Origin: Streptomyces sp. HNM0574
GTDB lineage: Bacteria; Actinomycetota; Actinomycetes; Streptomycetales; Streptomycetaceae
Length of the DNA: 64,000 nt
Direction: 5' to 3'
NCBI RefSeq assembly: GCF_012726235.1
Contig: NZ_JAASAH010000003.1
Span: 471,944 to 535,943, forward strand
Under the pieces are notes generated by a model. That model saw only the letters and a program-made list of their open reading frames with translations, was not told the DNA's origin and made no database searches. Made by a program: the position numbers and the translations under genes. Below are positions 39,601-50,600 of the stretch, piece after piece. The stretch's first letter is position 1, and each line of letters begins with the position of its first letter.

Positions 39601-41734
39601 GCACCATCGCCTGCCGCCAGGTCAGGCCCGCGGTCAGGACGAGTGCGTTGAGCCCGTCGTTCTCCGCCTGGCCCGTCCACACCGCGGTGAAGGTGTCCTG
39701 GAAGCGCTCGCGCGCGTCGTCCCCGAGCTCCTGCGCGCCGCTGGGCAGCCGCAGGCCGAAGTCGTAGATCCAGGCCGTGCTGCGGTCGGAGGCGCGCAGC
39801 TCGTACGGCCGCTCGTCGACGACCTCGACGCCCATGGCCTGGAGCACCGGCAGCACCGCGGACAGCGAGACCGGCTCACCGACCCGGAAGATCTTGAAGC
39901 GGCGCTCGCCCGGCATGGCGCCGACCGGCTCGTACAGGCTGAGCGCGAAGTCGCCCTCGCTGCTGGCCAGTCGCTGGATGTGCTGGAGGTCGGCGACGGC
40001 GGCGCGCGGCGCGAAGTCCGCCTTGTAGCCCTCGGGGAAGGCGGCCGCGTCGTACCGGTGACGCAGCTCGGCCGCGTGCTCCTCGCCGAACTCGGCGATC
40101 AGGGCCTCGTTGAAGCCGTCGGCCCAGGACCGGGCGGCCTCGGCGAGCCGCGCCTCGATCCGGTCGGTCTCGGCGTCGGTGAGGTGCGGCAGGCGGGCGC
40201 CGGGCTCCAGGCGGATGACGAAGTGCAGCCGGGAGAGCACCGATTCGGTGTTCCACGCCGTGAAGTCGACGCTGGCGCCGCCCAGTTCCTCGGTGAGGAT
40301 CTCGGTCAGGCGCAGCCGGACGCCCGTGGTGTAGCGGTCGCGCGGCAGGTAGACCAGCGCCGAGTAGTACCGGCCGTACTCGTCCTGCCGGAGGAACAGC
40401 CGCAGCCGGCGGCGCTCCTGGAGGTAGAGCACGGAGGTGGTGATGTCGCGCAGCTGCGGGACGGGCGTCTGGAACAGCTCGTCGCGCGGATAGGTCTCCA
40501 GCACCTGGAGCAGGTCACGGCCCGCGTGGCTGTCGGGCGCGAAGCCGGCGGAGGCCAGCACCTCGTCCACCTTGCGGCGGATGACGGGGACGCGGCGCAC
40601 CGACTCGGTGTACGCGGCGGAGGAGAACAGGCCCAGGAAGCGGCGCTCACCGACGACGTTGCCCTCGGCGTCGAACTTCTTCACGCCGATGTAGTCGAGG
40701 TACGACGAACGGTGCACCGTCGCCCGGCTGTTGGCCTTCGTCAGCACCAGCAGCTTGTGCTCGCGCGCCTTGGCGCGCGCATCGGTGGGCAGCCGGTTGA
40801 AGGACGGCGAGACGGGGTGGCCGTCGACGCTGTCGGTGTGGTGCGGGTCGGAGCGGAGGATGCCGAGGCCGGTCCCGGCGACGGGCGCGAGGACGAGCTC
40901 CTCCTCGCCCTCGACGGTCTCCTCCGACAGCTCGTACTCGCGGTACCCGAGGAAGGTGAAGTGGTCGTCGGCCAGCCAGCCGAGCAGCTCCCGCGCCTCG
41001 TCGATCTCGCGCTCCGGCAGATCGGCGGCGAGCGGCTCCTGCGGGAGCCCGTCCGCGATCCGCGTCGCCGCGTCCCGCATCTTCTGCCAGTCCTCGACGG
41101 CCTCACGGACGTCGGAGAGGACGCGCAGCAGCTCGGAGGTGATCTCCTTCAGGTCCTCGCGCTCGGTCTCGCGGTCGATCTCGACGTGGATCCAGGACTC
41201 GACGACCGCGTCGTGCGGCAGCTCCTGGCCCGAACCGCCGTTGGTCGGCGTCGTGCCGTCGGAGGTCTGGTCGCGGCCGGCGTCGAGCACCTCCAGCAGC
41301 TTGCCCGTCACGTCGCGGCGGACGACCACCTGCGGGTGGATGACGACGTGGATGCCGCGGCCCTGGCGGGAGAGCTCGTTGGTGACCGAGTCGACCAGGA
41401 ACGGCATGTCGTCCGTGATGATCTCGACGACCGTGTGCGTGCACGTCCAGCCGTTCTCGTCGACGGACGGCGTGTAGACCCGGACGTTCGCGGTGCCCTG
41501 CGGGCGCTCCTGGCCCAGCCGGTAGTGCGCGAACGCGGCGCCCAGGATGTCGACCGGGTCGCGGCCGTTGAGGTCCTCGGGGGCGGTGTGCAGGTAGTAG
41601 CGCTGGAGAAACGCCTCGAGGGCGCCGTTCTCAAGGCCCGGCACGGGGTGGTGCCCCCCGGCAGAGCTTTGCTCAGCTACCCGGGCGGCCTCTGCCAGCC
41701 GCTCGGCCTTTGCTTCATCCAGCTTGGTCTGCAT
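36698..41734 (-). CDS. NAD-specific glutamate dehydrogenase, large 180-kDa class
   Basis: A 1678-aa enzyme, the size of Streptomyces clavuligerus GDH180. The N-terminal half holds ACT-like regulatory regions; the catalytic part contains GGLRWSDRREDFRTEILGL near residue 880 and VPVGAKGGFVGKQLP near 910, with the substrate-binding lysine region, then the Rossmann part (GVGDMSGDVFGNGML). It deaminates L-glutamate to 2-oxoglutarate with NAD. ATG 41734 is preceded by AGAGGAC. The frame extends upstream to 41908 without similarity. It stands alone between the glycopolymer locus and a HAD gene. A very long antisense frame covers it, as expected at this GC content. Confidence 0.95.
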   Translation of the reverse strand: MQTKLDEAKAERLAEAARVAEQSSAGGHHPVPGLENGALEAFLQRYYLHTAPEDLNGRDPVDILGAAFAHYRLGQERPQGTANVRVYTPSVDENGWTCTHTVVEIITDDMPFLVDSVTNELSRQGRGIHVVIHPQVVVRRDVTGKLLEVLDAGRDQTSDGTTPTNGGSGQELPHDAVVESWIHVEIDRETEREDLKEITSELLRVLSDVREAVEDWQKMRDAATRIADGLPQEPLAADLPEREIDEARELLGWLADDHFTFLGYREYELSEETVEGEEELVLAPVAGTGLGILRSDPHHTDSVDGHPVSPSFNRLPTDARAKAREHKLLVLTKANSRATVHRSSYLDYIGVKKFDAEGNVVGERRFLGLFSSAAYTESVRRVPVIRRKVDEVLASAGFAPDSHAGRDLLQVLETYPRDELFQTPVPQLRDITTSVLYLQERRRLRLFLRQDEYGRYYSALVYLPRDRYTTGVRLRLTEILTEELGGASVDFTAWNTESVLSRLHFVIRLEPGARLPHLTDAETDRIEARLAEAARSWADGFNEALIAEFGEEHAAELRHRYDAAAFPEGYKADFAPRAAVADLQHIQRLASSEGDFALSLYEPVGAMPGERRFKIFRVGEPVSLSAVLPVLQAMGVEVVDERPYELRASDRSTAWIYDFGLRLPSGAQELGDDARERFQDTFTAVWTGQAENDGLNALVLTAGLTWRQAMVLRCYAKYLRQAGATFSQSYMEDTLRRNVHTTRLLVNLFEARLDPGRSGAGHELTDGLLEELDGALDEVASLDEDRILRSFLTVIKATLRTNYFQNASDGSTASTGRGTGIGRSRGLGAENPHAYISVKLDPRAIPDLPAPRPEYEIWVYSPRVEGVHLRFGKVARGGLRWSDRREDFRTEILGLVKAQEVKNTVIVPVGAKGGFVGKQLPNPAVDRDAWQAEGIACYKTFISGLLDITDNLVAGEVVHPQDVVRHDGDDTYLVVAADKGTATFSDIANEVAVAYGFWLGDAFASGGSAGYDHKGMGITARGAWESVKRHFRELGHDTQTQDFTAVGVGDMSGDVFGNGMLLSEHIRLVAAFDHRHIFLDPNPDAATSYAERRRMFELPRSSWAEYDTSLISAGGGVHPRSAKSVPITPQVREALGIDEGVTKMTPAELMRAILRAPVDLLWNGGIGTYVKAGSETNADVGDKANDAIRVDGQDLRVKVVGEGGNLGLTQLGRIEFALGGGRVNTDAIDNSAGVDTSDHEVNIKILLNSVVANGDMTVKQRNALLAEMTDEVGELVLRNNYAQNTALANSQVGASSLLQAHQRYMRRLSKEGKLNRQLEFLPSDKQIRDRIAAGHGLTQPELAVLLAYTKITVTDELIGTQLPDDPYLQGLAYAYFPKALRDRFPEEVIGHALRREIVTTLLVNDTVNTGGSTFLHRMKEESGASTEEIVRAHTAAREIFGLGAMWDEVESLDNVVSAEVLTSIRLQSRRLVERATRWLLNNRPQPLALADTIELFHERVEQVWAELPQLLKGDDLKWQRAIFERLETAGVPEGLAQRVAGFSAAFCGLDVVAVTDRTGVDLIDVAAVYFDLGDRLGITQLQERVSELPRADRWQSMARASIREDLYAAHQLVAADVLSEGGESATPEERYAEWEKKNHNILSRARATLEEIQSSETFDLANLSVAMRTMRTLLRSNR

Positions 41735-42211
41735 GTCCTCTGGCTCCTGTCGCGCGCCGTTGCGTGACGTCGGGGTGGTGGATGCGCGGAATCGCCACGG
41801 GGTGACCGTTCGAACGCGACGCCGTGCCGTGCGAAGAGACCAGCGGATGCCCGGGCGCTGTGGCGCGCGGGGCGACGGCGATGCCCGGGTGGCTGCCGTA
41901 GCCACCACGGCTCGCGCCGTCTCCGTGAGATATCGCGCTGATCACGTACGTAAGGCTATCGCTCTACGCCAGGGACCCGTCATGGGCCGTATGTGTACAA
42001 AGCTGAAGAGCGAACTTTGACGGTTTGGACAGCGACCCGGCGCGCTTCCGCGTCCCCGCTGCTCGTGAGGCCCCCGCGCCCGCCTGGGCACGGGCCCGGC
42101 GGGCGGGGGCGCACACCCGGCGGTGAGAAGCGCGCCCGCGCGCTGCCCGACGCCGGGTGTGCGACCGGTACGGGCCTGATGCACGCCCGCTACGGAGCTG
42201 TGACACGGCGG
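41735..42211. other. Upstream region of the glutamate dehydrogenase gene
   Basis: A 477-base spacer that should contain the dehydrogenase promoter on the minus strand. The part 41940-42020 is the least GC-rich segment and includes a CTTACGTACGTGATC stretch around 41942-41957, but no confident -35/-10 pair. The last 100 bases hold the HAD-gene terminator. I see no gene. Confidence 0.4.
42110..42163 (-). terminator. Terminator of the HAD gene
   Basis: A perfect 13-bp stem (42110-42122 with 42151-42163) encloses a second palindrome AGCGCG-CCCG-CGCGCT, giving a stacked hairpin about 50 bases past the HAD stop. A further GC-rich imperfect inverted repeat lies at about 42070-42110. Confidence 0.7.
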
Positions 42212-42940
42212 TCAGCCGGCGGCCCGGAGGGCCAGATCGTCCGCGGTGTCGACGGCCTCGGCCAGGGTGTCCACGACCGGAACCCCCGCCGAGCGCAGGC
42301 TGGCCCGGCTGTGCGAGCCCCCGGTGTACAGCACCGCGTGCGCACCGACGTGCGCCGCCGCCAGGGCGTCGTCCACCGCGTCACCTATGACCACCGTGCG
42401 GGCCGGGTCGACCCCGTCCAGCGCCCTGAGGTGCCCGGCCATCTGCTCGGCCTTGCCGCCGCCGGCGGGACCCGTCGCGCCGTCGACCCGGACGAAGTGG
42501 TGCGCGATGCCGTAGGTGTCCAGCAGCGGCAGCAGCCTCTCGTGCGGCGCCAGCGAGCACAGCGACTGCGTTCCCCCGCCCCGGCCGCGCGCCGCCAGCA
42601 GTTCCTGCGCGCCGTCCGCCAGCCCCGCCCCGCGCACCTCACGCCAGTAGTGCTTGTGGAAGGTGGCGTCCATGACCTGCCACTCCTGCTCGTCCGGCAG
42701 GCGTCCCATCAGCCGCTCGTAGAACCTCGGCACGGGAACGCAGTACAGCTCGCGGTACCGCTCCAGCGTGATGGGCTCCATGCCGAGCTCGCCGAAGGCG
42801 GCGTTCGTCGCCTCGATCACCGCGTGGATGTCGTGCAGCAGCGTGCCGTTCCAGTCCCACACGATGTGGGCCCGTCCGGCCGCCCCCCTCGAATCGTCCG
42901 TCGACGTGTTCCCCGAAGATTTCCCCGAATCCATGTCCAT
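42212..42940 (-). CDS. HAD superfamily hydrolase-like protein
   Basis: A 242-aa protein from the ATG at 42940 (others at 42934 and 42982 are possible; none has a clear ribosome site). Motif I is VWDWNGTLLHD: the first Asp is kept, but the usual second Asp of DxD is Asn. Motif II is the Ser in SLAPHE, motif III a Lys in GGGKAEQ, and motif IV VIGDAVDDALAA. The helical cap lies between motifs I and II, as in phosphoglycolate-phosphatase-like members. The change at the second Asp, the usual general acid/base, makes simple phosphatase activity uncertain. Cytosolic; substrate unknown. Confidence 0.8.
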   Translation of the reverse strand: MDMDSGKSSGNTSTDDSRGAAGRAHIVWDWNGTLLHDIHAVIEATNAAFGELGMEPITLERYRELYCVPVPRFYERLMGRLPDEQEWQVMDATFHKHYWREVRGAGLADGAQELLAARGRGGGTQSLCSLAPHERLLPLLDTYGIAHHFVRVDGATGPAGGGKAEQMAGHLRALDGVDPARTVVIGDAVDDALAAAHVGAHAVLYTGGSHSRASLRSAGVPVVDTLAEAVDTADDLALRAAG

Positions 42941-43045
42941 GACGGTACGCGTCACGGCCGACAGCCGGTACGCGTTATCCACAGGCCGGGCGGCCGGTAC
43001 GAAGAACTCACCGGACGCGGCCGCCGGGCCGGACGGAACCGCAGG

Positions 43046-43552
43046 TCAGGACAGCAGGCCCGGAATCTCCTGCGTCGCGAACCACAGCAGGTCGCGGTCC
43101 CCGGCGCGGTCGGCCGTGGCCGCCGCGCCCTCGTCACCGTCGTCCGCCGCCGTCACCGCGCCGGCGGCCGTGGTGACGACCTGCTCCGCGTCCTCGGCAT
43201 CCGCGTGCACGGCCGCCACCTGCGACATCCGCACCGCGCCCTCGACCCGCACCTCGCCCAGCAGCCTCGCGGTCTCCTCGGGCGCGGGGGTCACGGCCGC
43301 GTCGGGGATCTCGGCGGCGAGCACGACCCGGCGCCGCGGCGCCTCGGGGGCGGCCGCGAGCAGCCGCAGCGACGCCTCGGCCGCGCAGCTCAGCGCGGCG
43401 TACTCCAGCTCCTCCGAGTCCTCGGTGCCGCACCACTCGCGCAGGCCCGGGGTCACGGCGTACGCGGTCTGCGCGCCGGACTCGGGACCGGAGCGGCCCG
43501 CGCGGTGAGCGGCTTCGAGAGCCGGGAGAGTCAGGGGGAGGTAGACGCGCAT
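43046..43552 (-). CDS. Conserved actinobacterial protein (DUF6912-like)
   Basis: A 168-aa cytosolic protein starting MRVYLPLTLPALEAAHRAG and ending DLLWFATQEIPGLLS, ends that are conserved in a family known to me only from actinobacteria. The middle is acidic and Ala-rich. There are no catalytic motifs that I recognise. The frame extends upstream to 43765, but the conserved MRVYLP start decides for 43552. It is followed by the HAD gene after 105 bases on the same strand. Function unknown. Confidence 0.7.
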   Translation of the reverse strand: MRVYLPLTLPALEAAHRAGRSGPESGAQTAYAVTPGLREWCGTEDSEELEYAALSCAAEASLRLLAAAPEAPRRRVVLAAEIPDAAVTPAPEETARLLGEVRVEGAVRMSQVAAVHADAEDAEQVVTTAAGAVTAADDGDEGAAATADRAGDRDLLWFATQEIPGLLS

Positions 43553-43833
43553 GGCTGCCGCTTTCGTGTATCGCCGGACCGGATGCTCCGTCAGGATACG
43601 GACCCACTTCGCCGTCGGCGCGACGCCGGTGCCGCCGACAACCGCAGGTGAGCGGGGCCCGTCGTCAACACGGAGAAGCCCCGACCGTCTTACGGGGGAA
43701 TTTTTCGCCGCTCCCCGTCCGGGTTGCAACGCGTTGCAGCCCGTGATCACGACCGCTAGAAACAACCGGAACCTACCGGCGGGTATCCGCCAGCACGCGG
43801 ATGAGCCCAGGACACGGAACGGGGGACTCCAGC
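43553..43833. other. Divergent spacer upstream of the DUF6912-like and Rv3235-like genes
   Basis: A 281-base region without a supported gene. Bases 43690-43790 are A/T-richer than the flanks and include the near-palindrome GTTGCAACGCGTTGCA at 43724-43739, which could be an operator. Confidence 0.4.
43724..43739. promoter_or_regulatory. Near-palindromic TTGCAACGCGTTGCAG element
   Basis: The two arms TTGCAACG and CGTTGCAG form an inverted repeat mirrored at the central CG, with one mismatch at the ends. It sits about 95-110 bases before the ATG of the Rv3235-like gene and about 170 bases before the DUF6912-like gene on the other strand. A regulator binding site is plausible; nothing in the sequence names the regulator. 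Confidence 0.35.
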
Positions 43834-44709
43834 ATGAGCACAGACGTCACCGCGACGAGCGCCGAGCACCGCAGGACCACGGAGCCGGCACCCGCGACCA
43901 CCACGGCCGAGCCCACGGCCACGACCGCCTTATCCGCCCCTGCCACGGCCGCGGCAAGCGCCCGGCGACCGCAGGCCCCGGACGACACGGCCCCGCCCCG
44001 CACGGCCGCGCACAGCCGGCCGGAGACGCAACCCTCCGCCGCGACGCCCAACTCCCGCACGGCGCAGGCCGGTTCGGCCACCTGGGCAGCGGACGCGGAA
44101 CGCCGCCCCACCGCGGAAGGCCGCGTCCCGCAGCAACGCCGCCGCACCCCGGACGACACCGAGCCGGACGCCGACGCCGCCCCGCGAACCCCGGACGACA
44201 CCGCACCCGACACCCCGCAGAACGCCCCCGTGGAGCGCCCCGTCCCGCGCACCCGCGGGGCCGCCCGGACCCGGCCGCCGGGCCGGCGGGACAGCCGCCG
44301 CCCCTCGTCCCGGCCCGCCGCCTCGGCCCTGCGGGCCGCCGCGATGCGGGAGCGCGAGCGGCAGCCCCCGCTGTGGTTCGCCCGGCAGCTGCTGCTGGTC
44401 CTCAGCGGCCAGCGCCCGGTGCACGCGCTGCTGCGCCACGTCACGGACGCCGCGTACGAGCAGTTGCTCGCGCTCGGGCCGCTCGCCCCGCTCCGCCCGC
44501 GCGGCCGCGAGCGCGGCACCCCCACCGTGCTGGAGGCGCGGGGCACCCGCCCCCGCGAGGGCGTGATCGAGGCGTTCGCGCGGGTGATGACGGGCGGACG
44601 TCAGCGGGCCATGGCCTTCCGCCTGGAGTACGACGCCGAACGCCGCTGGCTCTGCGCCGCCGTCGAACTGGACGGCCTGTTCCCGGCCAGGACCGCCGTC
44701 GAGGGCTGA
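43834..44709 (+). CDS. Rv3235 family protein
   Basis: A 291-aa protein. The first 180 residues are Thr/Pro/Ala-rich and disordered. The last 100 residues form the conserved domain: PPLWFARQLLLVLSGQRPVHALLRHV, then AYEQLL, and at the end RAMAFRLEYDAERRWLCAAVELDGL. Family members lie next to secA in many actinobacteria, including Mycobacterium (Rv3235). The start at 43834 has GGGGGACTCC before it; an ATG at 43801 is in frame but has no such site. It converges on secA. Role unknown; a link with secretion is suggested only by location. Confidence 0.75.
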   Translation: MSTDVTATSAEHRRTTEPAPATTTAEPTATTALSAPATAAASARRPQAPDDTAPPRTAAHSRPETQPSAATPNSRTAQAGSATWAADAERRPTAEGRVPQQRRRTPDDTEPDADAAPRTPDDTAPDTPQNAPVERPVPRTRGAARTRPPGRRDSRRPSSRPAASALRAAAMRERERQPPLWFARQLLLVLSGQRPVHALLRHVTDAAYEQLLALGPLAPLRPRGRERGTPTVLEARGTRPREGVIEAFARVMTGGRQRAMAFRLEYDAERRWLCAAVELDGLFPARTAVEG

Positions 44710-44725
44710 CCAGGCTGACCACCGC

Positions 44726-44781
44726 GGCCCGGCCGGAAACGCGGCCGGGCCCCGCCGCCTCGGTGCGAGGTGACGGGGCCC
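44726..44781. terminator. Terminator region between the Rv3235-like gene and secA
   Basis: GGCCCGGCCG (44726-44735) pairs with CGGCCGGGCC (44742-44751). An overlapping second stem is GGGCCCCG (44747-44754) with CGGGGCCC (44774-44781), with CCTCG-GTG-CGAGG inside. The two structures exclude each other, which suits a bidirectional terminator serving both strands. Confidence 0.7.
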
Positions 44782-44802
44782 GGACCGGGCTTGATGCCCA
44801 GG

Positions 44803-47622
<2,820 letters not shown>

Positions 47623-47835
47623 TTAGAAGGGCTCCTTGCCGGTCGGGCCTGGCACGGTCAGTGCGCGGGCACGGCGTTACGGACCCGCCGCACCCGCCAT
47701 CGTATGCGAGGGACGTACGCCCCTGTACCCCCAACGTGCCGGACCCCCCGAAGGTGCCGTGGCCGCCGGGAACGGGCGGACTCCCGGGAAGATCCGCTCT
47801 GGTGAACGCCGTGACGACGGTCGCACAATCAGTGC

Positions 47836-48426
47836 ATGGAACCCGTCACCCTCACCACCCCCCGACTCCTCCTGCGTCCCTTCGCCGAGCAGGACGCGGA
47901 CGCGGTCTTCGCCGCCTCCCAGGACCCGGACATCCGGCGCTGGATACCGCTGCCCGAACCGTACGAGCGGGGCAGCGCCGAGGAGTTCGTGGGCGTGACC
48001 TGTCCGGCGGGGTGGCGCGAGGACACCATGTACAACTTCGGTGTCTTCACCCACGACGGCACCCTCACCGGCTCCATGGGACTGGTCCGGCTGGAGCGGC
48101 TGTACACCCCGGAACACCAAGCCGAACTCGGCTTCTGGACCGCGCCCGGGCAGCGGCGCCGCGGCTTCACCGCCGAGGCCGGACAGGCCGTGATCGACTG
48201 GGCCTTCGACAGCCTCGGCGTCGAACGCCTCGAATGGGTCGCCGATGTGGACAACGCGGGATCGCTCGCCGTCGCACAACGGCTCGGCTTCACCCTCGAA
48301 GGGGTCATGCGGGCACGCGTGGTGCAGCACGGCGTACGCCGCGACGCCCGGATCGGCGCGCTGCTGGCCACGGACACCGGGCGCCGCGCGGCGACGCCCC
48401 ATCTCCCGCCGGAGAGCCGCGCGTAG
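47836..48426 (+). CDS. GNAT family N-acetyltransferase (RimJ/RimL-like)
   Basis: A 196-aa protein. It starts EPVTLTTPRLLLRPFAEQDADAVF, typical of RimJ/RimL-type GNAT enzymes. The acetyl-CoA loop is seen in PGQRRRGFTAEAG, the Q/RxxGxG/A type, and the final motif WVADVDNAGSLAVAQRLGF is characteristic. The C-terminal 25 residues are variable. It acetylates an amino group of a protein N terminus or small molecule; the target is not known. It has a weak ribosome site and lies 52 bases before the YcaQ-like gene. Confidence 0.85.
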   Translation: MEPVTLTTPRLLLRPFAEQDADAVFAASQDPDIRRWIPLPEPYERGSAEEFVGVTCPAGWREDTMYNFGVFTHDGTLTGSMGLVRLERLYTPEHQAELGFWTAPGQRRRGFTAEAGQAVIDWAFDSLGVERLEWVADVDNAGSLAVAQRLGFTLEGVMRARVVQHGVRRDARIGALLATDTGRRAATPHLPPESRA

Positions 48427-48478
48427 CGCACGGCGGACGCCAAGTCGCGTGTCGGTGGGGGCACTTAGGGTGTGCCGC

Positions 48479-49639
48479 ATGACTGATGCCGAAGTGTCCC
48501 TCTCCGCCGACGAAGCACGCCGGATCGCCCTGCGGGCCCAGGGGCTGCTCGGTGCGCCGGACCGGCGCGCGGGAGTGCGCGGCGTGCTGCGGCAGCTCGG
48601 CGCCGTGCAGCTGGACACGATCTCGGTGCTGGCCCGCTCGCACGAACTGGTCCCGTACGCACGGCTGGGCGCCCTCGCGCGGGAGGACGTCGAAGCGGCG
48701 TACTGGTCCGGCGGGCGCGGCTTCGAGTACTGGTCGCACGCGGCGTGCGTGCTGCCCGTCGAGGAGTGGCCGCACTTCGCGTTCCGGCGGCGCGCGATGC
48801 GGGAGCGCGGGTACCGCTGGCACCAGATGAAGGACCGCGAGAACACCTGTGCCCTGGTGCGGGAGCGGCTGAAGACGGAGGGCCCGCTGACGACGGCCGA
48901 GCTCGGCGGCGGGCGGAACGGCGGAGAGTGGTGGGACTGGTCGGAGACGAAGATCGGCGTCGAGTGGCTGCTCGACACCGGTGAGGTGGTGTGCACCGAG
49001 CGCCGCGGCTGGAAGCGCGTGTACGACCTCGCCGAGCGCGCGATCCCCGGCCCGCTGCTGCGCGACGAACTCGACGACCACGAGTGCCTGCGCCGCCTGG
49101 TCGCGCAGGCCGGCGCCGCGATGGGCGTCGCCACCCGCGCGGATCTCGCGGACTACCACCGCCTGAAGAAGGACCAGGTCACAGCCGTGCTCCCGGACAC
49201 CGGCCTGGTCCCCGTCGAGGTCGAGGGCTGGGACGCGCACGCCTGGGCCCACCCGGAGGCGCTGTCGGCGCCGGTACGCGGCAAGCACCGTACGACGCTG
49301 CTCTCGCCCTTCGACTCGCTGATCTGGGACCGTCCCCGCACCCAGCGGATCTTCGGCTTCACGCACCGGCTGGAGGCGTACGTGCCGCGCCCGAAGCGGG
49401 TGCACGGGTACTTCGCGATGCCGCTGCTGGCGGGCGGACGGCTGTGCGGCCGGGTCGACCCGGGGCGGGACGGGCGCACGCTCGTCGCACGTCAGGTGTC
49501 CGTGGCGGACGTGAAGGCGGTCGAGCCGATGGCCCGCGCGCTGCGGGAGGCGGCGGAGTGGGTGGGCTGCGAGAGCGTGCGGATCGAGCGCTGCGACGAC
49601 CCCAGGACCGCGGCCGCGCTCACGGCGGCGCTGAGCTGA
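48479..49639 (+). CDS. YcaQ-like winged-helix DNA glycosylase family protein
   Basis: A 386-aa protein. The N terminus has the GAVQLDTISVLARSHELV block, whose QLD residues are catalytic in E. coli YcaQ (interstrand crosslink glycosylase). Then come EYWSHAACVLPVEEWP and repeated winged-helix segments (GPLTTAELGGG, GEVVCTERRGWKRVYDLAERAIP), and the conserved LLSPFDSLIWDRPRTQRIFGF, with HGYFAMPLL. These are the marks of the family. The likely role is unhooking of crosslinked or alkylated bases. The gene follows the GNAT gene and converges on a response regulator gene 29 bases away. Confidence 0.85.
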   Translation: MTDAEVSLSADEARRIALRAQGLLGAPDRRAGVRGVLRQLGAVQLDTISVLARSHELVPYARLGALAREDVEAAYWSGGRGFEYWSHAACVLPVEEWPHFAFRRRAMRERGYRWHQMKDRENTCALVRERLKTEGPLTTAELGGGRNGGEWWDWSETKIGVEWLLDTGEVVCTERRGWKRVYDLAERAIPGPLLRDELDDHECLRRLVAQAGAAMGVATRADLADYHRLKKDQVTAVLPDTGLVPVEVEGWDAHAWAHPEALSAPVRGKHRTTLLSPFDSLIWDRPRTQRIFGFTHRLEAYVPRPKRVHGYFAMPLLAGGRLCGRVDPGRDGRTLVARQVSVADVKAVEPMARALREAAEWVGCESVRIERCDDPRTAAALTAALS

Positions 49640-49668
49640 TCACCCGGCGCGCGACGGGACGGGGGCCG

Positions 49669-50421
49669 TCAGCGGATTTCGAGGATCTTCTCCCGCATCG
49701 CGTAGACGACGGCCTCCATGCGGGAGTGCAGCTGGAGCTTCTCCAGGATGTTGCGGACGTGGTTCTTCACCGTGTTCTCGCTGATGAAGAGCTCTTTCGC
49801 GATGTCGCGGTTGTTCATCCCGGTGGCGACGAGCTTGAGGACCTCCAGCTCGCGGTCGGTGAGCTTGGGCGCGGGGACGAGCTTGCTCTCGTCGGTGCGC
49901 TGGATCATCGACTTGAACTCGGTGAGCAGCTTGGCCGCCATCGAGGGGCTGATCTGCGACTGCCCGTCGGCGACGGCGCGGATCGCGGCGGAGACCTCGT
50001 CGGTGGAGATCTCTTTGAGGAGGTAGCCCGTCGCCCCGGCCTTGATGGCGTCGTAGAGGTCGGCCTCCTCGTCGCTGATCGTCAGCATGATGATCTTGGC
50101 GCTGGGGACGACCTCCTTGATCGAGGTACAGGCCTCGATGCCGCCCCTCCGCGGCATCCGCACATCCATCAGCACGATGTCGGGCAGCAGGTCGGCGGCC
50201 TTCTCGACGGCCTCGGCGCCGTCCCCCGCCTCGCCGATGACCTCGATGTCCTCCTCCTGCTTGAGGACGATCTCCAGACCTCTGCGGAAGAGTTCGTGAT
50301 CGTCCACCACCAGCACGCGGATGGGTTCGACGGAGGGCTCACGTCCGCGCTCCCCCGCCTCCTCACCCGGGCCCGGGCGCATATCGGGCATGGGCATCGC
50401 GGGGCCGAAGCTGTCCACCAT
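49669..50421 (-). CDS. NarL/LuxR-type response regulator
   Basis: A 250-aa regulator. After a 33-residue Pro/Gly/Glu-rich leader comes a receiver domain (IRVLVVDDHELFRRGLEIVLK; phosphorylated Asp in DIVLMDVRMPR; TISDEEADLYDAIKAGATGYLLK). The C-terminal helix-turn-helix is LTDRELEVLKLVATGMNNRDIAKELFISENTVKNHV, typical of the NarL family. GGGGAGG before ATG 50421 supports the start. No sensor kinase gene is adjacent, so it is an orphan within this window. It lies downstream of hpf on the same strand, separated by a terminator. Confidence 0.92.
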   Translation of the reverse strand: MVDSFGPAMPMPDMRPGPGEEAGERGREPSVEPIRVLVVDDHELFRRGLEIVLKQEEDIEVIGEAGDGAEAVEKAADLLPDIVLMDVRMPRRGGIEACTSIKEVVPSAKIIMLTISDEEADLYDAIKAGATGYLLKEISTDEVSAAIRAVADGQSQISPSMAAKLLTEFKSMIQRTDESKLVPAPKLTDRELEVLKLVATGMNNRDIAKELFISENTVKNHVRNILEKLQLHSRMEAVVYAMREKILEIR

Positions 50422-50539
50422 GGTTCCTCCCCCAGCAGGCTGTGCCGCATCAACCACACCGTCCGTACGCGTCAACCACACAGCGCACGCCGTCGGTTGG
50501 CGTCGTGCGGACATGATTTCACGCCCGGGCGCCATGCCA

Positions 50540-50576
50540 GCGCCCCCGGCCGGAATCCCATCCCGGCCAGGGGCGC
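50540..50576 (-). terminator. Terminator after hpf
   Basis: A 14-bp stem with one mismatch (50540-50553 with 50563-50576) and a nine-base loop, 25 bases past the hpf stop. Confidence 0.75.
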
Positions 50577-50600
50577 GACCGCATCGGTTGTCGGGGCTGG

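Noticed and set aside
36566..41767. A 1733-codon open frame antisense to the glutamate dehydrogenase gene
   Set aside because: It mirrors the real gene over its whole length, has a composition dominated by Arg, Gly, Val and Leu, and matches no family. Long antisense frames are expected when GC at third positions is very high.
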